A stretch of DNA of 64,000 nt from Myxococcus landrumus (GCF_017301635.1 NZ_CP071091.1:8610501-8674500); one strand, 5' to 3'. Shown: positions 8,257 through 20,283, counted from the stretch's first letter. Numbers and translations are program-made. The notes: generated by a model not told the origin, from the sequence alone.

Positions 8257-9913
8257 CGGGGACCTCGGCCTTCTTCGGGTCGACGTAGAAGTGGGGCTCC
8301 TCGGGGAACGTCGGCTGCGGACCCACGAAGTTGTGGGTCGGCGGGGGAGACTCGCTCACCCACTCGTAGCCCTTGCTCCGCCAGGGGTTCTTGCCAGCGG
8401 CCTTGCCGTACACCAGCGCGTACGCCAGGTAGAGGGCGATGATGATGAAGCCGAAGGCCAGCAGCGAGGCACCGGCCGTGGAGGCCACGTTCAGCGCCTG
8501 GAACCGCTCCGGGTAGTCATAGTACCGGCGCGGCATGCCGTTGTTGCCCAGCAGGAACTGGGGGATGAACGTGGCGTTGAAGCCCAGGATGATGAGCGCC
8601 GCGGACACCAGGCCCCAACCCTCGTGGTACATGCGCCCGAACATCTTCGGGAACCAGTAGTGGAGGGCGGCCAGGAAGGCCATGATGGTCGCGCCCACCA
8701 TGATGAAGTGGAAGTGCGCCACGACGAAGTAGGTGTCGTGCCACGGGACATCCAGCGACACCGTGCCCAGCGCGATGCCCGTCATGCCACCGAACACGGT
8801 GAAGAACAGGAAGCCGCAGAAGTAGGCGAAGGGCGTCTTGAAGTCGACGGCGCCCTTGTAGACAGTGCCAATCCAGTTGAAGACCTTGATGGCCGTGAAG
8901 ACGCCCACCAGCATGGTGAGGACGCCGAACACGCCCGCGTCGAAGGTCGACTGGCCGGACACGAACATGTGGTGGCCCCAGGCGAAGAAGCCGACGAAGG
9001 CAATGCCCAGGCTGGAGTACGCCACCGCGCGGTAGCCGAAGATGTTCTTGCGGCTGTACGTGCTGACGATTTCGCTCATCACGCCGAAGGCGGGGAGCAC
9101 CATGATGTACACGGCCGGGTGGCTGTAGAACCAGAACAGGTGCTGGAAGAGCACCGGGTCGCCGCCGCGCGCCGGGTCGAACATGCCGAAGCTGAACAGG
9201 TTCTCCACCGTCACCAGCACCAGCAAGAGGCCGATGACCGGCGTCGCCAGCACCTGGATGCAGCTGGTCGCGTAGATGGCCCACACGAACAGGGGCATCT
9301 TGAACCAGGTGATGCCCGGCGCCCGCATGGTGTGGCACGTGACGATGAAGTTGATGCCCGTGGCGATGGAGCTGAAGCCGATGATGAACGCGCCGAACAG
9401 CACGGGCGCCACCGTCGTCGTCGTGTGCGTGCTGTACGGGGTGTAGAACGTCCAGCCCGTGTCCAGACCGCCGTTGAGCATGCCCCAGAGCGCAATCACC
9501 GCGCCGGCCAGGTAGATGTAGAGCGAGGCGAGGTTCAGCCGCGGGAAGGCCACGTCCTTGGCGCCCAGCATCAGCGGCAGCATGAAGTTGCCGAAGACGG
9601 CGGGAATCGCCGGAATCATGAACAGGAAGATCATGACCAGGCCATGGAGCGTGAACGTACGGTTGTACGTCATCGCGTCCATGATGGTCGGACCCGGCGT
9701 GAGCAGCTCAATCCGGATGAGCAGCGCGAAGATGCCGCCGACAAGGAAGAAGAGCAGGACCCAGAACAGGAACATCAGGCCGATGCGCTTGTGGTCCACC
9801 GTCAAGAGCCAGCTCTTGATGGTGGTGCCATCCACCAGATAGCTCGGGTGGTGGTCGTGGTGCTCGCCGTGCGGGGCGGCCCCCGCCGTGTCGAGGCTAC
9901 TGGATGGGGTCAT
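8246..9913 (-). CDS. ctaD: cytochrome c oxidase subunit I, type A2
   Basis: A 555-residue haem-copper oxidase subunit with twelve helices. Low-spin haem ligand His is in 'TFTLHGLVMIFLF'; the CuB site is 'FYSHPAVYIMVLP' (His cross-linked to Tyr) and 'WGHHMFVSG'; the haem pair is in 'DTYFVVAHFHFIMVG'. The helix VI motif reads YSHPAVY rather than GHPEVY: the proton-channel Glu of A1 oxidases is absent and the Tyr-Ser pair of A2 oxidases is present. It reduces O2 to water and pumps protons. The C-terminus is a short cytoplasmic Pro-rich tail. It overlaps ctaC (17 bases) and ctaE (11 bases). Confidence 0.96.
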   Translation of the reverse strand: MTPSSSLDTAGAAPHGEHHDHHPSYLVDGTTIKSWLLTVDHKRIGLMFLFWVLLFFLVGGIFALLIRIELLTPGPTIMDAMTYNRTFTLHGLVMIFLFMIPAIPAVFGNFMLPLMLGAKDVAFPRLNLASLYIYLAGAVIALWGMLNGGLDTGWTFYTPYSTHTTTTVAPVLFGAFIIGFSSIATGINFIVTCHTMRAPGITWFKMPLFVWAIYATSCIQVLATPVIGLLLVLVTVENLFSFGMFDPARGGDPVLFQHLFWFYSHPAVYIMVLPAFGVMSEIVSTYSRKNIFGYRAVAYSSLGIAFVGFFAWGHHMFVSGQSTFDAGVFGVLTMLVGVFTAIKVFNWIGTVYKGAVDFKTPFAYFCGFLFFTVFGGMTGIALGTVSLDVPWHDTYFVVAHFHFIMVGATIMAFLAALHYWFPKMFGRMYHEGWGLVSAALIILGFNATFIPQFLLGNNGMPRRYYDYPERFQALNVASTAGASLLAFGFIIIALYLAYALVYGKAAGKNPWRSKGYEWVSESPPPTHNFVGPQPTFPEEPHFYVDPKKAEVPDAV

Positions 9914-10943
9914 AGGCGGGTCCCTCGGAGGCGCCCTCGCGGACGGCCGGAGTGCGAAGCGACTTGATGTACTCGACGATGGCGGCCGTCTCCGGGCCTT
10001 GCAGCTTGCCCTGGTAGGTCGGCATCACGTTCTGGTAGCCCGACACGAGGTGGGCGCCCGGGTCCATCATCGACTGGGTGATGTAGGCCTCGTCCACGCG
10101 GATCTGCTGGCCGTCGTCCAGCTTCTCCACGCGGTCATACATGCCAAGGAACGTGGGGCCGATGTGCTGCGAGCCATCCACGGAGTGACACTTGAGGCAG
10201 CCCTGGGTGCCGGCCAGCACCTGGCCCTGCTCCACCATGCGAGCCACCGGCGGCACCAGCGAGGTGTCCGCGAGCGCGTCCTGGCGGTCCTGCAGCCGGC
10301 CGCGGCGCTGCTCCTTGATCCAGTTGTCGTACTCCTCCTGGGGGAGGACCACGACCTCGGCCAGCATCTTCGAGTGCGACAGACCGCAGTACTCGGTGCA
10401 GAGCACCTGGTACGTGCCGGGCTTGGTCGCCTCGAACCAGATCTGCGTGTAGCGGCCGGGCAGCGCGTCCATCTTGATGCGGAAGGACGGGACGTAGAAG
10501 GAGTGCAGCACGTCGCGGGAGGTGATGAGCAATCGCACCGGACGGTTGGCCGGGACGTGAAGGACGTTCACGCCGTTGGGGCCCTCCGGATACGAGAACT
10601 TCCACATCCACTGCTTGCCCATGACGTAGACGTCCATCGAGTCCTTGGGCGGGGTGGTGACCCAGGTGAAATCCCTGAATCCAATCCCGAACCAAGCCAG
10701 GAAGAACACCAACGGCACGGAGACGAAGAGGAACTCCGTCTTCAGCGTGGGGACGACGTACTCCGTCGCCTGGGCGGGGGTCCGCCGGCGGTACCGGAAG
10801 AACATGAACAGCGCCGCGAGGCCGGTCCCCGTCGACATCACAATCGTCGTAATCACGACGAAGTGATGCAGCAGGTCGACCCGTTCCGCGAACGTGGACG
10901 CGCTCTCCGGGAGGAACAGAAGGTTGTTGAGAAGCTCGCTCAT
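9897..10943 (-). CDS. ctaC: cytochrome c oxidase subunit II fused to cytochrome c (caa3 type)
   Basis: A 348-residue protein: two N-terminal membrane helices (about 25-47 and 70-92), a cupredoxin domain with 'VMGKQWMWKFSYPEG' and the complete CuA site 'CTEYCGLSHSKM', then a C-terminal cytochrome c domain with 'CLKCHS' and a distal Met in 'NVMPTY'. The covalent haem c makes this a caa3 oxidase, which takes electrons directly from the upstream complex or a soluble cytochrome. There is no lipobox at the N-terminus. It overlaps the sco gene by 4 bases (ATGA) and ctaD by 17 bases. Confidence 0.95.
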   Translation of the reverse strand: MSELLNNLLFLPESASTFAERVDLLHHFVVITTIVMSTGTGLAALFMFFRYRRRTPAQATEYVVPTLKTEFLFVSVPLVFFLAWFGIGFRDFTWVTTPPKDSMDVYVMGKQWMWKFSYPEGPNGVNVLHVPANRPVRLLITSRDVLHSFYVPSFRIKMDALPGRYTQIWFEATKPGTYQVLCTEYCGLSHSKMLAEVVVLPQEEYDNWIKEQRRGRLQDRQDALADTSLVPPVARMVEQGQVLAGTQGCLKCHSVDGSQHIGPTFLGMYDRVEKLDDGQQIRVDEAYITQSMMDPGAHLVSGYQNVMPTYQGKLQGPETAAIVEYIKSLRTPAVREGASEGPAYDPIQ

Positions 10944-11821
10944 GCCGCCGCGCCTTTCTTCAGCTCGCGCCTCCAGAAATAGATCAGCACCGATGCCAGG
11001 GCGATGAAGACGGCCATTGCGCCCAGGCGGATGAAACCGAAGATGTAGAAACCGTACCGCCGGGTGGCGGTGTCATACTTGAAGCAGGACATGACCACGC
11101 GGTCGAAGCTGGTACCCACGCGGCCGCCGGCCGCCTCCAGCAACGCCAGCTTCATGTCCTTGGGAGGAAAGTCCGTCCCGTACAGGTACCGGGAGATGCT
11201 TCCTTCCGGAGTCAGCACCATCACCACCGCGGGGTGGGCGTACTGCTTGGTGCTTTCGTCATACTTGTATTTGAAGCCCACCGCGTCCGCGAGACGCCGA
11301 ATCTCCGTCTCCGTCCCCGTCATGAAGTGCCAGGGAGCGCTCTCCGGCTTGCCCATGGACTGCAGGTGCTTGCGCCGCCGCTCGGCGCTCATCGTCGGGG
11401 TGTCTTCCGGGTCGACGCTGACGGTGACGGCCTCGTAGTCCTTGCCCAGCTCCAGCCCCAGCTCGCGCATCGACTTCACCTGCGCGTTGAGCACCAGGTT
11501 ACAGAGCAGCGGGCAGTTGTAATACACGAGCGTCAGCAGGGTGGGGCGCGTCTTGGACAGCACCGCGCCCAGCGTCACTTCCTGGCCCGTCACGTCGGTG
11601 AAGCGGGTCTGCGAGGGCACCGGGTCTCCCAGGTGCTCCTCCACGTCCACCCCTTCGAGCTGGGGCGGGGCGTCCTGCTGGGCCTCCACGATGGAGCGGG
11701 GAGTCTTGCCCCCGCCCGGCATCGCGGATGCCGGGAGCGCGGTGGCCAGGACCAGCGCCGCCGCGAGGAACATCCCCGTGCGGGGAGCGCGCGGGGAGAT
11801 GTGGGAGAAGAGGGACATCAT
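10940..11821 (-). CDS. SCO1/SenC-family copper chaperone
   Basis: A 293-residue thioredoxin-fold protein with a signal peptide (residues about 15-33) and the copper/redox motif 'YYNCPLLCNLV' (CxxxC); the third ligand His is in 'KQYAHPAVV'. Unlike classical N-anchored Sco1, it carries a C-terminal membrane helix ('GAMAVFIALASVLIYFWRR'), which faces the thioredoxin domain to the periplasm. Its function is assembly of the CuA centre in subunit II, encoded immediately downstream with an ATGA overlap, so chaperone and client are translationally coupled. Confidence 0.9.
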   Translation of the reverse strand: MMSLFSHISPRAPRTGMFLAAALVLATALPASAMPGGGKTPRSIVEAQQDAPPQLEGVDVEEHLGDPVPSQTRFTDVTGQEVTLGAVLSKTRPTLLTLVYYNCPLLCNLVLNAQVKSMRELGLELGKDYEAVTVSVDPEDTPTMSAERRRKHLQSMGKPESAPWHFMTGTETEIRRLADAVGFKYKYDESTKQYAHPAVVMVLTPEGSISRYLYGTDFPPKDMKLALLEAAGGRVGTSFDRVVMSCFKYDTATRRYGFYIFGFIRLGAMAVFIALASVLIYFWRRELKKGAAA

Positions 11822-11856
11822 CGCGGACGGCTCTTACGTGATGCTGGCGAGGGAAG

Positions 11857-12299
11857 CTACTGCCGAGGAGCCGGCGTCGGCTCGGGCGGGGGCTGGGGGG
11901 CGGGAGCGGGGGCGTTCTGCTTGGCGATGACCGACTTCATGGCCTCATCCAGGTTCGGATGGGCCTTGACTCCCGGCTGGTCGCCCCAGCCCGCCTCGAG
12001 CGTCTGGAGCTGGCCGCCAATCTTCTCCTCGGCGTGCCAGTCCTGCTCGAACAGGCGCTGGTTGACGATGCCCACCTCGTACTGACCCATGGCCGCGGGG
12101 CGCGGAGGAGGACCGTCCGGCTGGGCCTCCTTCATGGTGCGCACCTGGATGGTATAAGCCCAGACGATACCCACCGCGAAGATGGCCAGCGAGCCGAAGC
12201 CGATGCCCAGCAGCTTGCTCATCACGATGTGGTCTTCCTCGGCGGCCACACCGTGGGCGCCGACGATGACCCGCGACTCTTCTTCGACCTGAGTCTTCT

Positions 12300-12303
<4 letters not shown>
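11857..12303 (-). CDS. small single-helix membrane protein of the ACIII operon
   Basis: A 148-residue protein with one transmembrane helix (about residues 29-49, 'LLGIGFGSLAIFAVGIVWAY'), a charged N-terminal cytoplasmic part and a periplasmic part ending in a Pro/Ala-rich tail (PAPAPQPPPEPTPAPRQ). It is coupled to actF by an ATGA overlap (12300-12303) and is followed by sco after 35 bases. I recognise no family. Position and topology suggest an accessory or linker subunit of alternative complex III or of the ACIII-caa3 supercomplex, possibly equivalent to the small extra subunits found in other ACIII operons; this is inference from context. Confidence 0.65.
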
Positions 12304-13534
<1,231 letters not shown>

Positions 13535-13538
<4 letters not shown>

Positions 13539-14128
13539 CGGTTCTCCTGCGGGACGGAGTTGTGTCCGCCCGTACGGGTGTTGCGGGCCTCCTGAAGGGC
13601 TCGCACGTAGGCGACCACGGCCCAGCGCTCGCGCACGTCGAGCTCACCGGAGAAGGACGGCATCACGCCGTAGCCCTCGTTGATGGCCGTGTAGAAGTGG
13701 CCCGCGGGCTTGCTCTCCAGCTCCAGCAGGGACGGCGGCAGGCGCAGGGCCATGTTCTCCGCGACCACGCTGTTGCCGTCACCGAGCACGCCGTGACACT
13801 GCGAGCACACGATGTTGTACTTCTTCTGACCGAGCGTCAGCAGGTCGTGGTCCACCTTCACGGGGATGGAGGCCACGGGCTGCCCGTTGGCGCGGCCGGT
13901 GACGGCCGTCTGGCGGGCGACGGGGTCCTTGATTTCCGGAATCCGGCTGTAGCGCTCACGGGGAACAGTGCCGGCCGGCGGCGTGCGCATGGCACGACCG
14001 TCCGCCCAGAAGCTGGACGCCTCGTAGTACTCGTACTTGGCCTGGTCCTCCATGCGCTGGAGGAACTCGGAGGGGACGTCGCAGCCCGACAACGCGACGA
14101 GCCCGGCGGCGGGGATGAGCCACCTCAT
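13535..14128 (-). CDS. actE: alternative complex III monohaem cytochrome c subunit ActE
   Basis: A 197-residue lipoprotein (MRWLIPAAGLVALSGC, lipobox LSGC at residue 16) with one CxxCH haem site ('CSQCHGVLG') and a distal Met in 'YGVMPSFSG'. ActE is the periplasmic monohaem cytochrome that takes electrons from the pentahaem ActA towards the oxidase. The lipid anchor keeps it at the outer face of the inner membrane. ATGA overlaps link it to actD upstream (14125-14128) and actF downstream (13535-13538). Confidence 0.9.
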
Positions 14129-14670
14129 TCCTTCTCTCCCGTGACGACGGTCACCTGGGTGGCACCCAGGGCCTTGAGCTGGTCAATGACGGCGGACGCG
14201 TCCTGGCCCGTCGCGTGCGGCACGCTCAGCCAGTAGCCGTGCGTGGACGCGGTGCGGAAGGCGTCGGACTCGAAGACGGGGTGATACGGCTGCGGCAGCT
14301 TGCTCAGCCCCAGGAGGCCAAAGAAGATGCCGAACGCGGCGAAGAGCACGCTCAGCTCGAACGTGATGGGCACCCACGCCGGCAGCGACAGCAGCGGACG
14401 ACCGCCGATGTTCAGCGGGTAGTCGTAGGTGTTCATCCAGGTCTGCATGGCGAGCGCCGTGGTGAGACCGGTGAGCCCGCCGCACAGGGCGATGAAGGGG
14501 ACCTTCGAGGGGGGCAGACCCAGGGCCTCCGATCCGCCGTGGAGCGGGTACGGAGAGTAGGTGTCCATCCCCTGGAAGCCCTTCTCGCGCATCTGACGAG
14601 TGGCATCCACGAGGACGTCTGGCGTCTCGAACTCGGCCAGCACCCAGGAATCGAGGACAGTGGCTTCCAT
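14125..14670 (-). CDS. actD: alternative complex III subunit ActD (DUF3341)
   Basis: A 181-residue protein with the DUF3341 signatures 'VLAEFETPDVLVDATRQMRE', 'GFQGMDTYSPYPLHG' and 'PLLSLPAWVPITFELSVLFAA'. Two helices (about 56-78 and 95-120) anchor a soluble domain. ActD is a structural membrane subunit of ACIII without cofactors. It starts 5 bases after actC ends and overlaps actE by 4 bases. Confidence 0.92.
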   Translation of the reverse strand: MEATVLDSWVLAEFETPDVLVDATRQMREKGFQGMDTYSPYPLHGGSEALGLPPSKVPFIALCGGLTGLTTALAMQTWMNTYDYPLNIGGRPLLSLPAWVPITFELSVLFAAFGIFFGLLGLSKLPQPYHPVFESDAFRTASTHGYWLSVPHATGQDASAVIDQLKALGATQVTVVTGEKE

Positions 14671-14674
14671 GACT

Positions 14675-16075
<1,401 letters not shown>

Positions 16076-16077
16076 GG

Positions 16078-19000
16078 CTAGTGGTTCCCTTCCTTCGTCG
16101 CGGCGGGGGCCGGCTCGAGGGCGGTATTCGGGTTGCGCACGCGGATGAGGTGCGCGGTGCGGGGACGCGTGCCCAGCTCATGCAGCAGCTTGTAGGCGCG
16201 GAAGTCCTCGTGGAGCTTGCTGACGAGCTGCTCCTTGTCGTTCAGCGAGCCGAAGACGATGGCCTGGGCAGCGCACGTCTGCTGGCACGCCGTCTTGAGG
16301 TCCGCCTCCTTGATGAGGTGCTTCTGGATGCGCGCGTCGATGCGGGCCCGCTCGATGCGCTGCACGCAGTACGTGCACTTCTCCATGACGCCGCGGTTGC
16401 GCACCGTGACGTCCGGGTTCATCAGCATCTTCTCGGTGGCCGTCTTGCCCGCGGTGTAGTGCAGGTAGTTGAAGCGGCGGACCTTGTAGGGGCAGTTGTT
16501 GGAGCAGTACCGCGTGCCGACGCAGCGGTTGTACACCATGTCGTTCAGGCCCTCGTCCGAGTGCACGGTGGCGTTCACCGGGCACACGTACTCGCAGGGG
16601 GCCTTCTCGCAGTGCACGCAGCCCACGGGCTGCATGACCATCTTCGGGTCGCTCTCGCTGCCCGTGAAGTAGCGGTCGATGCGCAGCCAGTTCATCTCAC
16701 GGCTGCGGGCGACCTGCTCCTTGCCGACGACGGGGATGTTGTTCTCCGCCTGGCAGGCCACCACGCACGCGCTGCAGCCCGTGCAGCGGGTGAGGTCAAT
16801 GGCCATGCCCCACTTGTACTGCTCCTTGCCGTAGTCGAAGGAGGGCAGGTTGTCCTGGACGCCGAACTTGAGCTCGCCCTTCACGCGGTGGAGCGTGAAC
16901 TCGGTCTGCTGGGACGGGTTCTTCAGCTCGGACAGGGGCATGTCCAACGCGATGGGCCGGTCCTCCATGCGCCAGTGCGTCTGGGTCAGGCTGAACTTGT
17001 GGGTGCCGCGCACCGGAGCGAGCGTCGCGCCGCCGTCGAACCAGAGCGCCTTGCTGGTGCGCAGCGGGTTGACGTTGAAGCCCACGCCCTTGGCGACCTG
17101 CTCGTGCAGGCCGTTGCGGCCGTAGCCCAGCGCGATGGTGATGGTTCCATCCGCGTGGCCGGGGACAATCCACACCGGGACCGTGAGCTTCTGGCCGCCG
17201 TAGGTCAGCTCCGCCAGGTCACCCGCGGCGAGCCTCTGCTCCTTCGCCGTGTCCGGAGAAATCAGGGCGGCGTTGTCCCACGTCATCTTGGTGATGGGCT
17301 CGGGCAGCTCCTGCAGCCAGGAGTTGTTGCCGAAGCGGCCATCGTAGACCTTGTAGTCCAGGATGAAGTTCAGCTCGAGGTCGCCCGAGGCCGGGGCCGT
17401 GTAGCCCGTGACCAGTGCACCGGCGGCGCCGAAGTCGGGGGCCGTGGTGACCTTCGCCGTCTGGGTGTTCTCGATGATGCCCTGGGCAACCCAGGACTCC
17501 CAGCGGGCCTCGAAGTCGGCCGCGTTGCCGCCCTGGGCCTGCCAGTAGTCGCGCACCATCTGGTAGGCGGGGCGCGGGGACTCGTCCAGGAACAGCGCGA
17601 GCAGCTCCAGCTCTGGCATGCCGCTGAAGAGCGGCTGGATGAGCGGCTGGGCGATGGCGACCGTGCCGTCCACCGCGCGGCCGTCGCTCCACGTCTCCAG
17701 CGGGTGCGCCGCGGGGATGAACCAGTCGGTGTGCTCGCTGGTCTCGTCCTCGTAGAGGCCCGTGTAGATGACGTTGAGCTTGGCGCGGTGCGGGTGGTCC
17801 TTGCTCAGCACCTTGGCCAGGCCCACGTCGGCCGGCAGGGTGTAGACCGGGTTGTAGGCGGTGATGACCAGGGTGTCGACGTTGCCCGCGTCAATCTCCG
17901 CCACCAGCGCGCGAACGGCGGCCGTGCTGCTGGCCTCGGCGATGGGGGACTGGACGTAGGTGACGGTCTGGTCGCGGTTGCCGAGCGCGTCGTTGATGGC
18001 GTGGGCCAGCGCGTGGACCGCGGCCGGCTGACGCTCACCCGCGATGACCAGCGACTTGCCCGGGCCCGCGGCGCGCAGGTCCGCGGCGACGGCCTGCACC
18101 CAGTTGTGGTGCTTGGCGTCCAGCTTCGACTTGGAGGCCGCGGCACCGGCCAGCGAGGCGGCGCTGCCACCGATGGCCTGGGCCACCGCGGCGGCGAGAC
18201 CCAGGACGTCCTGGGACTTCATGCGCAGGCGGTGGTCCGCCATGCCGCCCGTGATGGAGAAGCGGGCCTCCGCCATGTAGAGGCGGTTGAGGTCGCCCAT
18301 GCGCGGGTCGCGACGGTTGGCGAAGTCGCGGATGTGGCGCAGGTTGCCCGGGCAGCTCTCCAGGAAGTCCGCGTCCAGCGACAGGACGACGTTCGCCTGC
18401 GCGAAGTTGTAGAGCGCCGAGACGGCCTGGCCGCCGAACATCGCGCGCAGCGTCTCCGCCTGGGTGTCCTGGTAGGACGGGGCGCTGACGAAGCGGGCCT
18501 CGGGCAGCTTCTTGGAGATGTTGGCGCGCACGTCGCTCGCGGTGGGCGAGCCGTTGGCCTCCGTGAGGAAGCGAACGCGCTTGCCGCCGTTCTCGGTGCC
18601 GGCCTTGGTGACCAGCGCGGAGATGCTCTCGCTCAGCGTGCGCTGGGCGCGGGGCGTCTTGCCCTGGCGCAGCACGCGGGCGCGGCTGGGGTCATAGAGC
18701 GACAGGAGCCACGCCTGCTCGAAGGTGCAGGCGGCGCCCTGGTTGATGGGGTGCTCGGGGTTGCCCTCCACCTTCACGGGGCGACCCTCGCGGGCGGTGA
18801 TGAGCAGGCCGGAGGTGTTTCCGGACAGCGTCATCGCCGACGCGTAGTGCAGGGGGTTGCCCGGGGTGAGCTCCGGCGGCGTCTTGGTGTACGGGACCAG
18901 GCGCTCGTCCGGCGGACGGGTGCTGCACGCGGTGGCGCCGGCCAAGGCCAGCGACGCGCCGAGCAGCTGCATGAACTCGCGGCGGACGAAGCCCGTGGGG

Positions 19001-19254
19001 GGCAGGTCGGCGCCAGCGGGGAACTCCGGGCGCGTCTCCTCCATGTACTCGGAGGTGCCCAGCTTCTCCTCGAGGCTGCGCCAGTACGTCTGGCCATAGC
19101 CATGCTCGGAGGAGTTCGCGTGGGCCGCGGCGTGCTCCAGTGCCTCGCCGACGGCGTCAGGAGCCGTGGCGGGCCGGTCCGAGACGACCGGGAGCGCGAA
19201 GGAAGAGGATTCCTGCGACGGGGCGCCGTCGCGCTTCGTGTTCATCGGTGGCAT
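16078..19254 (-). CDS. actB: alternative complex III iron-sulfur subunit ActB
   Basis: A 1058-residue fusion. A twin-arginine signal lies at residues 90-110 (VRREFMQLLGASLALAGATAC). A long molybdopterin-oxidoreductase-like domain follows; in this family it holds no molybdenum cofactor. The C-terminal 230 residues are a four-cluster ferredoxin domain: 'CTGCSACVVACQ', 'CVHCEKAPCEYVC', 'CVGTRYCSNNCPY' and 'CTYCVQRIE...CQQTC', which passes electrons from quinol. The first ATG is at 19254; an ATG at 19245 would give an exact 4-base ATGA overlap with actA and is equally possible. Confidence 0.95.
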   Translation of the reverse strand: MPPMNTKRDGAPSQESSSFALPVVSDRPATAPDAVGEALEHAAAHANSSEHGYGQTYWRSLEEKLGTSEYMEETRPEFPAGADLPPTGFVRREFMQLLGASLALAGATACSTRPPDERLVPYTKTPPELTPGNPLHYASAMTLSGNTSGLLITAREGRPVKVEGNPEHPINQGAACTFEQAWLLSLYDPSRARVLRQGKTPRAQRTLSESISALVTKAGTENGGKRVRFLTEANGSPTASDVRANISKKLPEARFVSAPSYQDTQAETLRAMFGGQAVSALYNFAQANVVLSLDADFLESCPGNLRHIRDFANRRDPRMGDLNRLYMAEARFSITGGMADHRLRMKSQDVLGLAAAVAQAIGGSAASLAGAAASKSKLDAKHHNWVQAVAADLRAAGPGKSLVIAGERQPAAVHALAHAINDALGNRDQTVTYVQSPIAEASSTAAVRALVAEIDAGNVDTLVITAYNPVYTLPADVGLAKVLSKDHPHRAKLNVIYTGLYEDETSEHTDWFIPAAHPLETWSDGRAVDGTVAIAQPLIQPLFSGMPELELLALFLDESPRPAYQMVRDYWQAQGGNAADFEARWESWVAQGIIENTQTAKVTTAPDFGAAGALVTGYTAPASGDLELNFILDYKVYDGRFGNNSWLQELPEPITKMTWDNAALISPDTAKEQRLAAGDLAELTYGGQKLTVPVWIVPGHADGTITIALGYGRNGLHEQVAKGVGFNVNPLRTSKALWFDGGATLAPVRGTHKFSLTQTHWRMEDRPIALDMPLSELKNPSQQTEFTLHRVKGELKFGVQDNLPSFDYGKEQYKWGMAIDLTRCTGCSACVVACQAENNIPVVGKEQVARSREMNWLRIDRYFTGSESDPKMVMQPVGCVHCEKAPCEYVCPVNATVHSDEGLNDMVYNRCVGTRYCSNNCPYKVRRFNYLHYTAGKTATEKMLMNPDVTVRNRGVMEKCTYCVQRIERARIDARIQKHLIKEADLKTACQQTCAAQAIVFGSLNDKEQLVSKLHEDFRAYKLLHELGTRPRTAHLIRVRNPNTALEPAPAATKEGNH

Positions 19255-19904
19255 GTGGAGCAGCTCGTGCGCGAGTGGACGTCGTACTCAGCCTTCAGCT
19301 TCTCACCGAGCGCGATGGCCTCGGTCTTGTCCGCGGGCGGAGTCCACGTCATGGACGTGATGAACTCCGAGGGCCGCAGGTGCGGCTCGGGGTTGCGGTG
19401 GCACTCCAGGCACCAGGCCATGGTGAGCGGCGCGAACTGCTCCACCGCGGCCATCTGGTCCACGCGGCCGTGGCAGCTCGCGCAGCCAACGCCCTTGTTC
19501 ACGTGGATGGAGTGGTTGAAGTAGACGAAGTCGGGCAGGTTGTGGACGCGCACCCACTGGATGGGCGCGTCCGCGAAGAAGGCCTTGCGCACCTCGGTGA
19601 GGTACGGGCTCTTGTTCCAGACCTGTGCGTGGCAGGACATGCACACCGTCGTGGACGGGATGCCCGCTGAGGGCGACTTGTCCACGGAGAAGTGGCAGTA
19701 CTGACAGTCGATCTTCTCGTCACCCGCGTGATGGCGGTGGTCGAATTCGATCGGCTGCTCGATGGGCATCTGCTGGCCCGTGACGTACGGAGACCGTACG
19801 TACGCCATGAGGCCGCCGATGCCGATGGCGGGCACGGCAAGAAGCGCCGCGGCGGAGAGCCGAGACACCGTGTTCGTCCAGCGTGGAAACAGAGGGCCGC
19901 TCAT
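19242..19904 (-). CDS. actA: alternative complex III pentahaem cytochrome c subunit ActA
   Basis: A 220-residue protein with an N-terminal membrane anchor (about residues 13-36) and five CxxCH sites: CQYCH, CMSCH, CASCH, CLECH and CSTCH, plus additional histidines for axial ligation. This is the pentahaem subunit that receives electrons in ACIII. It is the first gene of the operon. The start ATG at 19904 has no strong ribosome-binding site; the upstream region (19905-20370) carries the likely promoter. Confidence 0.93.
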   Translation of the reverse strand: MSGPLFPRWTNTVSRLSAAALLAVPAIGIGGLMAYVRSPYVTGQQMPIEQPIEFDHRHHAGDEKIDCQYCHFSVDKSPSAGIPSTTVCMSCHAQVWNKSPYLTEVRKAFFADAPIQWVRVHNLPDFVYFNHSIHVNKGVGCASCHGRVDQMAAVEQFAPLTMAWCLECHRNPEPHLRPSEFITSMTWTPPADKTEAIALGEKLKAEYDVHSRTSCSTCHR

Positions 19905-20127
19905 ACCAGGACCATGGGCAAGGGGGCTTCAACAACTGCGGTGACAGGAGAGGAGGAAGAGGCGAAGGATTGACTGGACGCGGAGAGCAGCAAGGCGATC
20001 CCGGCCCCGGTGGGGCGGGTGGGCTGCTCCTGGCGCACGAAAGGCGATGCAGTCACGTCCAACGAAACCTCTATGGATGTTGCCGCGGGCGGGTCCCTCC
20101 TCCTGTCCCAACCCAACGCGGCGCGGG

Positions 20128-20156
20128 ACCATCGACCATCGACACCGCAGTGTCAA
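20128..20156 (-). promoter_or_regulatory. possible sigma-70-type promoter for the act-cta operon
   Basis: On the minus strand TTGACA (20156-20151) is followed after 17 bases by GATGGT (20133-20128). GATGGT also occurs immediately upstream as part of a short direct repeat (CGATGGTCGATGGTC). It would start transcription about 215 bases upstream of actA. The -35 is a perfect consensus; the -10 is weak. Confidence 0.35.
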
Positions 20157-20266
20157 CCATTCTGATGTTGTGGCAGTCGGATACCACTTCCTCGCGCGGA
20201 GGCGGGAAATCGCGGCCCGGACGCAATGAATCTCTCTTCTGGCGGGAGGAAGTGACGTTGGTTCCA

Positions 20267-20283
20267 ATCCGCTCACAGCGGAT
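20267..20283. promoter_or_regulatory. perfect palindrome upstream of the act operon
   Basis: ATCCGCT and AGCGGAT form a perfect 7-bp inverted repeat with a 3-base centre, about 110 bases upstream of the proposed -35 of the act operon. It could be a protein-binding site or the end of a hairpin for the HNH gene side. The 466-base stretch 19905-20370 otherwise holds no convincing gene. Confidence 0.35.

Noticed and set aside
16081..19524. An open frame of over 1100 codons on the plus strand opposite actB and actA
   Set aside because: It is antisense to genes with complete cofactor motifs, and its translation is low-complexity Arg/Gly/Ala/Val/Leu. High third-position GC removes stops from the opposite strand.
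19929..20276. A 115-codon minus-strand ORF upstream of actA
   Set aside because: No ribosome-binding site, no domain, irregular codon use; the region contains promoter-like elements instead.
20267..20283. Resemblance of the palindrome to a lac-type operator
   Set aside because: Only a short core is shared, and no LacI-family gene is present; kept as an unassigned palindrome.
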